A stretch of 64,000 bases of DNA, taken from positions 62,001 through 126,000 of the forward strand of contig MU119221.1 in NCBI GenBank assembly GCA_014904845.1, written 5' to 3'. Below, piece by piece: positions 23,737 to 34,615 of the stretch. The DNA is from Acephala macrosclerotiorum. Its lineage: Eukaryota > Ascomycota > Leotiomycetes > Helotiales > Mollisiaceae. Each line of letters starts with the position of its first letter. Within the stretch, counting starts at the first letter, position 1. The notes under the pieces are model-generated. The model did no database searches. It was not told the origin of the DNA and was given only the letters and a program-made list of their open reading frames with translations. The position numbers and the translations under genes are program-made.

Positions 23737-26206
23737 TGGTTCATTTTCTCTCTCACGCTATATAAATGCTTGGATGCTTTGGAACGTGGGAACATGGGAG
23801 AATTCCGCGGCCGCCGAATAGATAGTGTTGGCAACTCGAGGAGGGGGAAGAATCATCACGGTTGAGTAGAAGTCGAGGTGGGGTGAGGAACACGCTTGTT
23901 TGCGGGAAGCTGTTTGGTACTTCAAGGCGCTGAGAACCTCCGGTGGATGTCTCAGCTTCGTTTGGACTTTGGGCATCATCATTCCTTCCTCCTCGCGCGA
24001 CCCTACGTATCTTCAAGCGGGACTGTCTTTTGACTTTACAGAGAGTTGCGGCTAGGACAGAACAAGGGATGCGGCGAGGATGTTCATAGCTGCCTCCCCA
24101 AGAAGTTGCAGAAGTTGCAGAACAATCAAGTTACTGTCGTAAATCATCCCCTCTCCCGTTTCTGGCACGGTGATAAGCCGAGTGCAACGGCTGCAAGACG
24201 GCCTCCGTTTGTGAGGACGGGAGCATGCAGGAGGATCTCGGTCATCGGCTGTGACAGGATGGGGCCTTTTCGCTCTTTCTCTGGTTACACACTTATCAGT
24301 CCCGCAGCCGCTGCACGTAAATGCGAGCTCCCTCGAGGGTCTCCAGAAAGCACAATTGGTGCAATGGTGAGATCCAGGGTTCACGACGGCCAAAACCTAT
24401 GCCTATTCGGGATCTGCTGCTCTGGAGAATGCAGGACTCGAGCATTGTCTCAGATTAAGGTCGAGAGAACGTCCCGCCAGAGGTCGGAGGCATTGATATT
24501 CGTTATCCTCTGGCGACGGTACTTGGAGCGGGCACATGGCAGATCTCCCATGCGCTGGAATGGGAAAGTGACTGCTCAATTCCAAGCAAGCGACGTCGAT
24601 TCCGATTACGGCACCGAGGCGATCTGCCCGTGCTGCTGTGCTCGATTCATATGACATGATCTGACATTGCCTGTCTGTGGTGGGGATATCATATGAAGAG
24701 CGCAACGGACACGCGAGCCTGAGGGGTGAGGGTGTTCCGTTCAGACCAGTTCAGACAAGTTGCATCCCTCTTTGCGGTTCTCCAGTGCAAGTGCACGCTG
24801 ATTATCATCAGGAAGGGTGGCACGGAACCTCGAGCTTACAATATCAGGATCAGGATCAGGGCCAGCATGGATCAGGGAGGGACAGCGGAAGGCCTTGTGA
24901 GTGGCCGGAACCATGCATTCTGTCCCCCTCGAGCTAAACAGGGGCGATGGATTTGGGTGTGAGGGGCGCTGCCCACCAAGCTGGCGGATACAACTGTGCT
25001 CTGCTGTGGCATCGATGTGAACGAACAGGTAAAGGGATCGGCAGTTCGAGAACGTGGCAGTTTTTCCGATACAACCCTCACCGTCTATCGCAGCAACCTT
25101 TGATCCGTGCTGCTCTTTAGCCCTTGGGAATTGAGCTTTTTGGGGCGGGGTCGACCGTCCAAGACGTCAATGAACCGTGGAAGGCTTGTTTGCTTCTCGA
25201 GAGCAGCCATTCGCAGTGGCACGATTCCCTGCATGATTCCTGTGCGTCTGCGCTGCAGTGACTGCAGCATACACTGTACACTGCACTGAAAGCTCTGGTG
25301 TAAGGAAGAACCCAGCCATCGGTTCGAGCTGGTGGTGCGAAGACGATATGGCCAGAACCGTACTCCTCGAGAATCTGGTACCTACTGTACCGCGGGGTGA
25401 AAGCTTCCCTTTCGCGAGAAAGTATATTCCGAACATTTCCTGTCAGATGATCGGAAAGTTCCCGTTCATCATCCAAAATAAAAAGAAAGGAGAAATCGCA
25501 CTCACCACTTTCTCCACCTCTGCTCTACAGACCGATCCCTCGGCGGGTTGAAACATCTCGTCTCATCTCTCCCAGAAATCCAAAAGGTGGCTTCTCCTTC
25601 ACAAGGCTGTGGTCTTCCACCCTTATTAGAACAACGGTATTCTATAGCAGCTCGCTGCATGCGCTGGCTGTGGCTTTTTCCAATGACTTGATAGTTGCTA
25701 CAATTGACCAACCATGCGCACTGATCTAATGCAGGCTTCGCACTCCCGGCTCGCCAGTCACATAACCGCGAAAGTATAATTACGCGATTTTTTAACTGGC
25801 ACATGAAACAATTAGTGCTTATGGTTGGCGCTGTATCGAGATTGTCTCATCGGTATTTGGGGGGCGAGGTGAGGGTTTGGTGGGCGGGGGTACGGTCATG
25901 TGAGTGTATTTTTGCGCCTCATATATATCCAGCGTGGCCCAGGAAGGCCTTTTGAGTGTAGAGTGTCCAAATTGTCCAAATTGTGATTTCGTTTCTCAAA
26001 CTGTCATCTTTTCAACTCCCGCCGAAGCTTCCGATTTCCAGGTAGATCTCTACTCTCACGTGATACAGAACAATATCGTGAGTGTGACTATCCTAGGGTT
26101 GTAGCTCTTTAAGGAAGGTCTTGAAGATTGCCCTGCGTACATAGAGTTCTTACTTACATTCATGCCTCTACACAAGCGTGGAGGCCCAAAAATGAATTGA
26201 GTGCAA

Positions 26207-26284
26207 TGCAACCCCCGGGAATCGAGCACGAGCCTCCACCTGCCTTGAAATGGAAGGTGGATCCTAATCACTGATGAAGCGCTC
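26207..26284 (-). pseudogene. tRNA-Gly-derived pseudogene or SINE-like copy
   Basis: Read on the minus strand this contains AGTGATTAGGAT (D-arm), CCACC...GGTGG around TTCCA (anticodon arm with a Gly TCC anticodon but one loop base missing), TCGTG and CTCGATT (T-arm) and GGGTTGCA. It matches the tRNA-Gly-like sequence at 27038-27219 without the two large inserts. The acceptor and T stems no longer pair well, so it is probably dead. Both copies share TTGCATTGCA at the 3' side, which suggests a common source. Confidence 0.55.
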
Positions 26285-27037
26285 GTATTAAAGGGACTAA
26301 ATTGCTATTCGTGCCTGAGAAAGTGAAAATACCATTTTGGATGTCCCAGAGACTCTCGGGAATCCGGGCGATTGGAATACCAAATCGAGTATCGCCATAT
26401 GTTTAAAACGCTAGTATTTAAGGAAGGCGACTTGAACGTATTCAATGACTCTTAATTGAGTTTCTTACAGGAACTCAATCTCACATGCTCTACTGTGTAG
26501 AAAAATTGCGACATTGGAATGCCAAACAATAGCAGCCCCTAGCTGCTGCTGCTATAAGGAGGTTGACGTGAGAAGAAGGCAGTCAGGAGATGTTCCTAAT
26601 CAAAAACCGAACAACTGCAGACTAGTTCTTGTATGAAAATGCTGTTTTGGATCTCCCAGAACTTCCCGGGACACTTTGAATGGCGGACAATCGTGTCCCT
26701 CTGAGGTCGAGGTTGATCACGTGAGAGCCACACCCACCTCCCTGACCACCAAGCCCCTCGCTCTCCAAGAACAACGAGTTGGACGAAGGGCAGGGACATG
26801 ATTAGAGTACTGTGACTAAAGATTCCACTTCCACATGAGTGTACCTGACTTTCTGGTACTTTGACAATATGTCTTTTCTGCAGCTGGTGACCATCTTGAG
26901 CCACAACTTCGACGAACCCCCCCCGGCTGATAAGCTATCCACTCTTTCGCATGTAAGTTAAGCCGATGTTGAGCGCAACTATAGAACTAGTCATATAGAT
27001 TTAAATAAGCTTCCCGACATCCAATCACAATAAACAA
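26285..27037. other. Intergenic, nothing recognised
   Basis: About 750 bases between the two tRNA-Gly-derived sequences. A small inverted repeat is visible around 26455-26480 (TTGAGTTTC and GGAACTCAA). No gene seen. Confidence 0.4.
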
Positions 27038-27052
27038 GCTTCCGTGGTCCAA

Positions 27053-27102
27053 GTAAGTTCACTATAACAAGTCCTAAATGATCAGAACTAATATTTCTAC
27101 AG
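27053..27102 (+). other. Intron-like insert 1 in the tRNA D-loop
   Basis: Exactly 50 bases, GTAAGTT donor, AACTAAT branch-like box and TACAG acceptor, placed inside the D-loop between the AA and TGG bases. Beyond splice signals it shows no clear similarity to insert 2. Confidence 0.6.
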
Positions 27103-27112
27103 TGGTTAGGAT

Positions 27113-27162
27113 GTAAGTTGCACACGTTCAAATGAAAGTCGAGCTTTCACTAATAGACACAG
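27113..27162 (+). other. Intron-like insert 2 after the tRNA D-arm
   Basis: Exactly 50 bases, GTAAGTT donor, CACTAAT branch-like box and CACAG acceptor, placed between GGAT of the D-stem and the T at position 26. Only 10 tRNA bases separate it from insert 1. Confidence 0.6.
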
Positions 27163-27219
27163 TCCACCCTTCCATCGTGTTGATAGGTGGAGGTTCGTGT
27201 TCGATTCACGGCGGTTGCA

Positions 27220-27832
27220 TTGCATTTAACTTTTTGTCTTTCTGAAGTCCGGTAGTTGTGGTTGCTCGATTTCATCAGATGTCAATGCTTGCCGACTTTC
27301 TTTTTTGCACCTTAAATCAAGGAAGTGTGCCGAGGACAGACCCCATGAAGGAAAAATAGCCTGATCTTCCAGCTTCTTCCAAGGCGGTTGCCCTAGGTGG
27401 CGGGTGCTGGCTCCCGTACATGGGGGAAGAATAGCGTTTCAAATTTAGGGCACGGGCAGGGGATTGCTTCACCCTCCCCCAAACATCGTAACTATAGTAT
27501 CAAATTCCAAGCAACGTCCAGAAAGTACTCATCATCAAAGCCTCTCTCCAAAGCTGAAGAGTTCTACTCTCTCATGTTGTCGAGAATATGGTACGACAAT
27601 AAGTGGTCGTCGGCTCTCGTTTCCCCTTTTCATCTAGCGTAGTCGAGAACACTATGAAGTAATAACCGCCTGTCAACTGTTACGTTTTTCTGTCCTAGCT
27701 GCACGCAATTTCAATGAACTTTTTTTCAATGTATCTTCTTCTTCGAATCATTCGTACTGTTTTGCTTTGCCTCCCAGCTTCTGTTTTTCAACAATCTCGA
27801 CGAAAGTTGTTCGTTCTTTCCTTATCGTTATC
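27220..27832. other. Promoter side of the PQ-loop gene
   Basis: No gene recognised. The last 60 bases before the ATG are CT-rich, as is usual upstream of fungal genes. Confidence 0.4.
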
Positions 27833-29384
27833 ATGGCCCCGCAGACGAGCATCCCAGTGGTAAGCTCTCCCGCGAAACTATTGTCATGATGCGTTGACTC
27901 TAAATTTCGCCGTAGGCGGCGAATGTTCTTGGAGTGAGTAGCCTCCAGTATCAGAATCGAAATTGTTGCTAAGATGCAATGCTAGACAATAGGAACAGGT
28001 ACGTTTTAATATTTCGGGATTCTGTACAGTGCTAACCGAAAACTCCAGTGTATGTTACCACCTCAATACTTTTGGTGCAGACTAACATCTGTTCAGTTTG
28101 TGGTGTGTTCAAGTAAGTTTTTCTTCGCTTTTTCAATGATCAACTCAATCTTAGATTTCGCTATTCTGGATCCTCTCATCTGCCAGAAACTTTCAAGCGA
28201 GTGCTGGCAAGTGTAGGCGAATGCACTTGCTTTTTCAGACCTGTCTAGGTACCCTACGCTAACAATCACAGTTAATTCCTCAGTAAGCATAGGGCTTTGA
28301 ATGAAACTCCCTCATCCTAACTTTCTATTGCAGAATATGGACAAACTACAGAACGAAAACTACCGAGGGCTTGCCCGGGATCATGATGTTCACGTGGGCT
28401 ATCTGTAAGTCCAAACGACATTTAGACACCTTATTTCTGACGCCTCTAGGTGCCGTTCCGTTTGGAGCATACTCCATTGCTCAGGTCAGACTCTCTTCCT
28501 ATCCTCGAACATGACATCATTGCTGAATCCCTCCAGAACTTCAACATACCGATTCAGGTCCAGCCTCAGTGCTTCGGAACCTTCTGTCTCATCAGCTGGG
28601 GTCAAACTTTGATCTATCATGAGTGAGTTCTATCCTCATTGTTCCGTAAAGCTTCTGACACCGTGCAGCAAATGGCCAGTATGGAAAGCGACGACCGTTG
28701 GAGTCATCGTCTGGGCTCTTTTCGGTGGAGCTGAAGCTGCTTTGATTCTGACTTTGAGAGTGAGTCTCCCCGAAGACTTCAAATCTGGTTCATTGCTCAC
28801 AATTACAGCCACTGTATGATAGAGGTGTCGAATTCCCAGTGATCATCCTCGGCGTCATAGCCAGTATCCTCCTAGCTCTCGGTCTACTCCCACCGTACTT
28901 CGAGATCTGGAAACGTCGAGGTCGGGTAATTGGCATCAACTGGGTATTCCCCTTCCCCCATTAATACTTCCTTATCTAACAAGCTCAGATTTTCCTCACA
29001 ATCGACTGGTCAGGAGCATTCTTCTCTCTCATGGCGCTAGGTACATGTCTCCCCACCAACATCACTTCATCCTAGAAGAACTGACAAATATCCACAGTCG
29101 CGCAAAACACCTTCGACGTCCTAGGCGGTATCCTCTACATCATCTGCGTCTTCCTCGAAGCAGGAATTTTTGTCTGCCATTTGATCTGGATATTCCGGAC
29201 GAGAAAGATTCGTGCCCAAGCGAAATGTGAGGGGAAGACGTTTGATGATGTTTCGAGGGAGCGCGAAGAGCGGGGTGAGGAGTTTAAATTTGCTGAGAGG
29301 GAGTTGAATATGATGGGGTGGAGGAGGAAGAAGGATGTTACGGATGTTGAGTGTGATGACGTTGAGGTTAGGAAAGGTGCGTGA
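27833..29384 (+). CDS. PQ-loop repeat membrane protein, 13 exons
   Basis: A 280-residue seven-helix membrane protein of the PQ-loop family (lysosomal/vacuolar cystine and basic amino-acid carriers and relatives). Exons: 27833-27859, 27916-27933, 27986-27998, 28049, 28097-28112, 28272-28282, 28334-28404, 28450-28484, 28537-28622, 28669-28759, 28809-28943, 28989-29040, 29098-29384; total 843 bases. They build VAANVLGTIGTVLWC, QLIPQIWTNYRTKTTEGLPG (first PQ motif), then WPVWKATTVGV, and the second motif as PPYFEIWKRRGRVIG, where PQ is PP. The C-terminal tail is long, charged and probably cytosolic. Exon four is a single T and exon six is 11 bases; every intron has a good donor and most have CTAAC or CTAAT. 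Transport substrate unknown. Confidence 0.85.
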
Positions 29385-30473
29385 ATCTGGAATGGTGCCG
29401 GCAGCACTTTCAATCCCCCAGCTTTGAGAGGAAATTCGCTACCTACCCCTTGGGAATTGGCTCCAGTTGGTCAAGAGCGGGGCGAGAGGCGGGGAGAACC
29501 ATTTCAGCCCAACGTTGTCACCCAACTGTCCAGATAAAGTCGGGAGATTGAGAAGGTTGATGAGCTATTTCGAGCGGATAGTATTTGGCGTTTGGCCAAT
29601 CACTCCTACAGACTTGAAAGGCACGGAATGAATCACATCACTTGGATGGTCGTCGACTCGCCCAAGAAAATGCAACAACTCGCGCGCGAGACGAAGCACC
29701 GAGTCTCTTGAAATTTCCTCAAATGACACAAGATTCTACCCTCACTGTGACCTTGAATGAAAATATCAGGCATGGAGCCAGATTCTCAACCAAGGGCCAT
29801 GTTCTTTGCCCAGGAATATTTTCGTGGATAATCTGGAGAGACACGCACTGACGAGAGATGTTCAGCCAAAGCAACTTCTGAAGAACCGGTATAAATATGT
29901 ACAAAAATCAAGGATGTGTTCGGACTCAAACCGTGGATTTTCAACGCCTCGAGAGTCATTAATGTCTGTCATCCCGTGGAGGACCATTCCCGCCCGGGAA
30001 GACGCGTCCTAGGACACTCAGAATCGTGGTCGGCTTGTACTTGCCTCATTCGCTCACCAGCATATGTCTCTTTCCGGTTTGAGAGGTACTTCGACGAAAA
30101 TTGACGTCCAAGTTTCAAGCAAGTGCTTCTACAAAATATCGTGCCTGCTCTAGGGCTGCCTCCATTATATACGGTTTCTAGCAGTAGTGTGTGGTCTGGA
30201 GAAGTTGTGGATGTCTCGCATTCGAGCACGCTGACTTTTGGAGAACGGTGCATTTCTCTGTTCAAGAACGCATTCTTGGAGCAGGGCAGTCCTCTTCCAT
30301 TCCTTGGAGCTATCTGCTTTCGTGTTTGCGTGATTTTGCCAGAATAATGTTCTACGCAGAAGCTTATGTCTCACTTCTTTCGGGAAAAGACCATTCGACG
30401 AAGATCACTCAATTTGTACTGACTCCTTCGTGTCCTGTTATGCGGTCCTTTCAAATTTGGAAAGGCTGAAGAT
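29385..30473. other. Intergenic, nothing recognised
   Basis: About 1.1 kb between the PQ-loop gene and a retroelement-like scrap. Frames up to 98 codons without recognisable domains. Confidence 0.4.
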
Positions 30474-30784
30474 TCAATTGGAATCGCGTGAGGGGTATCG
30501 CCTATCACTCACAGGCTGCCTTCCAGCCTCTTCAAAGACAAGTTCATCCTGAGCAAATTCCTCCCCTTCGTTGATCCAATCACCATCTTCGTTGCATAAG
30601 AGATACTTGAAGGTTTTGATGAGAACCTTTCCAACCAAATATGGCCCTTCTCGCGTCTTTGAATTCTTTCTCTGCAAGTAAACACGATCTCCGGGTCGGT
30701 ACTCGGGCTTGTGGGCATTAGCCGATGCAATCTGACGCAGGTAGGGAGGCAGACTTCATCATAATAGCTGTTACGGGAAACCAT
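30474..30784 (-). mobile_element. Possible retrotransposon polyprotein scrap
   Basis: A minus-strand reading contains YRPGDRVYLQRKNSKTREGP, then YLVGKVL, KYLLCNEDGDWINEGE and DELVFEE. A basic stretch, PGDRVYL and GPY followed by a short beta-rich segment and an acidic end is the usual layout of the C-terminal end of a fungal LTR-retrotransposon polyprotein. No protease, reverse transcriptase, RNase H or LTR is visible around it, so this is at best a fragment. Identification is by style only. Confidence 0.35.
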
Positions 30785-31442
30785 GTCGTCAGTCTTGACT
30801 CAAACTTTGGATTTTGAGTATGTTCGTTGCTTCGAGATCCTGCCTATGATTGAGAAAAGGGATAACGAAGTTGGAACAAGCGTTACTGACTTGCGTGCAA
30901 GCAGAAGGAATAGTGAGTGAGGTGGTCTCCTCGAAAGCTTCAAGACTTTAATCCAGGAACAAATTATTGTTTAAAGTAAGGGTTTCTATCAGTGAAATAC
31001 CTGACTAGAGTTAGCTGTTTATCGCGGGGCAAGGCAAGACTGATTCCCGGGAAGCAGCAGCTGGCGTTACCCCTTTCATATGCAGTACTACTCGTCACAG
31101 CTCACTTTGGCGCGATGATTGGATAGCGCAAGGTAGATGCAGCCCTTGAGATCTTTTGATTTGTGTATTGTTCTTGTTGGAGTAGACCAGAAACACCCCT
31201 CGTGGTCCTTTATCCCAGCACTGCCTGGTCGTACAACAGCAAGTGGTATCTGGCGAACTTGTGTCGAATACCCGTATAGGAACTCGAGCCTTCCAGTTAC
31301 CGCTCGAGTGTTCCAAATGGATTCAAGACGTACTGGTGTTGAAGATGGATCCGACACAAGGGGATCTTGAACTTGGTTCTACACCTGGACAAGGTACTCA
31401 TACTATACATACCTCATTTGCATGAACCTCTCCTAAATATCT
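30785..31442. other. Intergenic, nothing recognised
   Basis: About 650 bases leading to the DUF6594 gene. No feature supported. Confidence 0.4.
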
Positions 31443-32606
31443 ATGCCAGCAGCGGAGGAGCAGATGCCCCGCAGTCGAGGGACATTTGTTACGTTGTGGC
31501 AGAGATACCGACGTCTCATCAAGCGCTTCCCCTGTAGGAAGTTGGAACCGACTATACCTTTCCAAAGTAAGGCTAACAATCATGTTGCCGTGTTGCTTTG
31601 GACAACACTGATCGCAAGTGTTTGGATGAATACAGTCGAAGACGCACCAGAAGGCTATCCACGGTTTTCTGCCTTCATCGGAGCCCATTCGTCCTTCTGC
31701 ATATGTCGCCGATTCTCGATGGTTAGGGCACGGTTGTTACTCTTGAAACAAGACCGGGTTTCCGTTCTGGAGGCTCAGCTGGAGAAGGTGGATTGCGAGG
31801 AGACTAAATTTCTCTTCCTTGGCAACGCACGCCGAGACAAGAATGAGAAAAGGAAAGCAGTTCTTACCCAGCTGGATGTAGCACTAGCTGACTATGGTAA
31901 CTTGACTTCTTCTTCCTTCCTGGTTGGCTGAACCGATGATTGTTTCTAACATGGCGTGAAGATGATTTTGTAAAAAGGTGTAGAGAAGTTTTAGAAGCAC
32001 CAGAGGCCAAAGCTCACCATGTGAAGAGCATTCAGACATGGGTTAACGGTACAGCCTGCCTTTCTAGGGAAGAAACAGCTTTCCTCGCTCAAAAACAGGA
32101 CCTCATGGCTGTTGCTAGACCAGTCGATAGCGTTCTGTCACGAGTCCAGGTCATTCTGTTTATAATGATCCGCCCTCTCTGGCCCACTCTCCGTGTAAGA
32201 AATCTTTACTCCACTTTATTCTCAAGTTTCAACACTGAACACTCCTACAGAGCTCCCACTTCAATGTCTCCCGTGATCCAAACGTCTTCATACCCTCTAG
32301 TCCGCTGGGTAGACGAGTCGGTCAGTCGATTCTAGCATCTTTTGCCACCGTCGTCCTCACCATCCCTGTCATTATCATCAATCTTTTAGATAGCTCGGGG
32401 GCACGTTTGGGCATGGCTGTAGCTGCGTCTGCGTTGTTCGTCTTTATGTTGTCGTTCTTGATGCATGCACAAACGAAGGAGCTTTTCCTGGCGGGGGCCA
32501 CGTAAGTCTCTACTGCACCATGCCGATTTTTTGAGCTGATGGCCGACATTGTAGATATGCCGCTATTCTTGTTGTGTTCATCGCGGGGAATAATGGCGGG
32601 GCTTGA
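31443..32606 (+). CDS. DUF6594 membrane protein
   Basis: A fungal-specific DUF6594 protein of unknown role. The family core EDAPEGYPRFSAFI is followed by FSMVRARLLLLKQDRVSVLE, an amphipathic helical middle, DPNVFIPSSPLGRRV and two C-terminal membrane helices (VVLTIPVIIINLL and AASALFVFMLSFL) then ELFLAGATYAA, all typical of the domain. Exons 31443-31896, 31962-32194, 32251-32501, 32555-32606 total 990 bases (329 residues). A further intron at 31567-31635 (69 bases, GTAAGG...TACAG, in frame) is likely, because removing it gives PFQIEDAPEGYP and drops an odd Trp-rich insert; the protein would then be 306 residues. The family is often found beside HET-like genes, but none adjoins this copy. Confidence 0.82.
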
Positions 32607-34055
32607 GCGCTTTGCGGCATGTTCAATATCTTGGTATTGATTGGACATTCTCTGCATACTCCCATGAATGCGATGAGAATCAGGAATTCGGATTCTCCTT
32701 CACCATATTATCAACTGCATATCCAGATGAATGTCTCCGAAGTTCTTGTGCTTCTGCGCGTCGCCATGAATGTCAGGAGGTATGATGTTCTAAATTTCTG
32801 GGTCTAGGAAACCCCATATCTTCGGCAGCTGCGATGGCAAAATTGAGGCGTACTCCTTTTATTTTTAGGTTTTGAGTAAGCTGCGAGAAACCTGCACCGG
32901 AAACAATGTCTATATACCCGACGAAATCATGTTCGTCCCAATCTTGGAAAGTGACTCGGCACCCTTCGATCTCTTCCATTCCTCACTGAACGGTCGAAGT
33001 GGGTCATCCCCTTCCTTAACCCCGAAAATTCAAATACCTGTATTTAAATAACAACTTTTTCAAATCAAGGAATATGAAAGGCAGCCACTAGGCCTAGTGG
33101 TACTGGACAAATCATGTTCTAGAGTCGGGTACACGGAAAACTAATACGAAACCGTCCCAAAGGAAACATTCGTCTTTCCAGGGAGGTTCTGTCCACCCAA
33201 GATACATGCGACAAGAGATGTAAAGTGCTTTCGGGCGCCGAACTCTTTTGCTTCTCGCGCCTATGGATTTTGCTTGGTGTTGATAAGTCGTTCGATTTTT
33301 TTGCACTCTTTTCAACGCTCTGGATTAAGCGAGAACGAAAAGGGGACCGCGCTGCGAATGACATACCGTGGAGCGCCTCTTTTTCACGCGGGTTCATCTT
33401 CGAAAGACGTAAGAAACACGAGGCTACTGGATTGTCGGATCATCTTTGCCCTAGCGCGAGGTCGGGACTCTTTTCGAATATAAAAGCGTAGGCACATAAT
33501 GCGTTCCTTCCAAACCAAACCCCTTCTTTCTCGATAACTTCGTGATCTCAATTCTGCATGCAAAGCAGTTACAGTAAGCAACTGCTCTTTTGCATCAAGG
33601 AAACCATTACGTTCATTTATATCGTCCTTCGTCTTGGTTGGTTTGCTGTCGCCTACGTCAATCTCGACGCGCCTTTTCAAAACGCCGAAAAGGAGGGTAA
33701 CACATCATCACCCCGCCGCAGAGGTTGCCTGCTAATGCGTCAACTTCAAGTTGTTGACTTTAGAATCATGTGCGTGAGAACGGAGTGGGAGTCTCGTCGC
33801 GGTACTGGCGCTGGTTGAAGCCATGGTTACAGTTATCGTCGGCGTCGAGGAGGCGGTGGTAATGGCCGGGTGGGTGGTATTCCAGAGGCTCGTCCTCTGT
33901 CAGCCGTCGCCACTGGCTTCTCCTCAAACACATCTTCAAATTCACATGCTTCAAGGCAGCACAATGGTGGCCACTGTCGTGTTCCACCACATTATTCGCT
34001 TTCGACCTCAACTTCCCTCCCAAAAATGAATATTTACTTACGCGTCTTCTGCTGT
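32607..34055. other. Intergenic, no supported gene
   Basis: Frames of 60-100 codons only. A Gly/Ser/His-rich plus-strand reading at about 33820-34025 could be an upstream exon of the frame that follows, but I cannot place a donor site. Confidence 0.4.
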
Positions 34056-34468
34056 AGTATGCCGAGAGCCGTGTTGACGCTGCGCCGGGAGGTCGCGGTG
34101 TTACGGTCCATTTTCATGATTCGGATTCAGTCAATGTTAGAAATCTGATCCGCGTGCTCAGCGCTCGACCCGATCGAAGCCTGCCCTTGGACGAGGCTTT
34201 CGACTTGGCTTATCCACCTCCAATCTACGCCGTCGGCTCACCTTCAACTCCATCTCAAGACAACGAAGCAAGTCTCGATTTGCTGGGTCCACGTTTTCCA
34301 GGCAAGCTCATCACATTGTCGCAAGATGGAAAGCTTGTTGCTGGTCCTGACCCGCGTGAAGAGAAGCGTCTGGCTCAGCGTCTGGCTCAGCGTCTGGCTC
34401 AGTCGTTAGCTACAAGAGCTGAATTGGATGGACTCATCAAGCACCCGAGGGAGGGTAGAAGAAGATAA
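34056..34468 (+). CDS. Possible 3' coding part of a hypothetical gene
   Basis: Not recognised. The frame is open for 137 codons from just after a good acceptor (CTGCTGTAG) and reads YAESRVDAAPGGRGVTV, FHDSDSVNVRNLIRVLSARP, then DEAFDLAYPPPIYAVGSPST, ending in a tandem RLAQ repeat and an Arg-rich tail. The composition looks like a real disordered protein. No upstream exon with a donor in phase was found, so it may be the last exon of a gene or part of a broken one. Confidence 0.3.
34367..34402 (+). repeat. 12-base tandem repeat, three copies
   Basis: Three perfect copies of CGTCTGGCTCAG, coding RLAQ three times in the frame above. Confidence 0.85.
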
Positions 34469-34615
34469 TGAAACACCGTCAACTCTGCAGGATCGTTAGT
34501 ATCTTTTCGATAAGTGATATGTGTGAATTCTAGGCATCAAGAATGTCTATGCAAAGCAACAGCTTCGAAACTTCAGATCGTATCCCTCATTCTTCATTCG
34601 CTCTCCTACGTGGTA

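Larger units (their letters stand above)
22449..26206. other. Long gene-poor tract
   Basis: The first several hundred bases are the 5' region of whi3. Beyond that no gene is supported: the longest frame (24046-24654, plus) has no recognisable domain and unlikely composition. Small tandem arrays are listed separately. Confidence 0.45.
27038..27219 (+). tRNA. tRNA-Gly(UCC)-like gene with two intron-like inserts
   Basis: If 27053-27102 and 27113-27162 are removed, what remains folds as tRNA-Gly: acceptor GCTTCCG with CGGTTGC (five of seven pairs), D-stem GTCC/GGAT with loop AATGGTTA, anticodon stem CCACC/GGTGG with anticodon TCC at 27171-27173, a ten-base intron (27175-27184) at the canonical 37/38 tRNA position, and T-arm TCGTG-TTCGATT-CACGG. 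The two inserts are each exactly 50 bases, begin GTAAGTT, contain CTAAT 8-10 bases before the end and finish ACAG, so they look like spliceosomal introns. Two acceptor mismatches suggest the tRNA may be dead. RNA polymerase III transcripts are not known to be spliced this way, so function is doubtful. Confidence 0.6.

Noticed and set aside
24046..24654. 202-codon plus-strand frame in the gene-poor tract
   Set aside because: High Cys/Arg/Ser content, no domain, and a competing antisense frame; most likely chance in GC-richer DNA.
30785..31440. LTR or further retrotransposon domains next to the scrap at 30474-30784
   Set aside because: No direct repeats and no reverse transcriptase or integrase blocks were seen on either strand.
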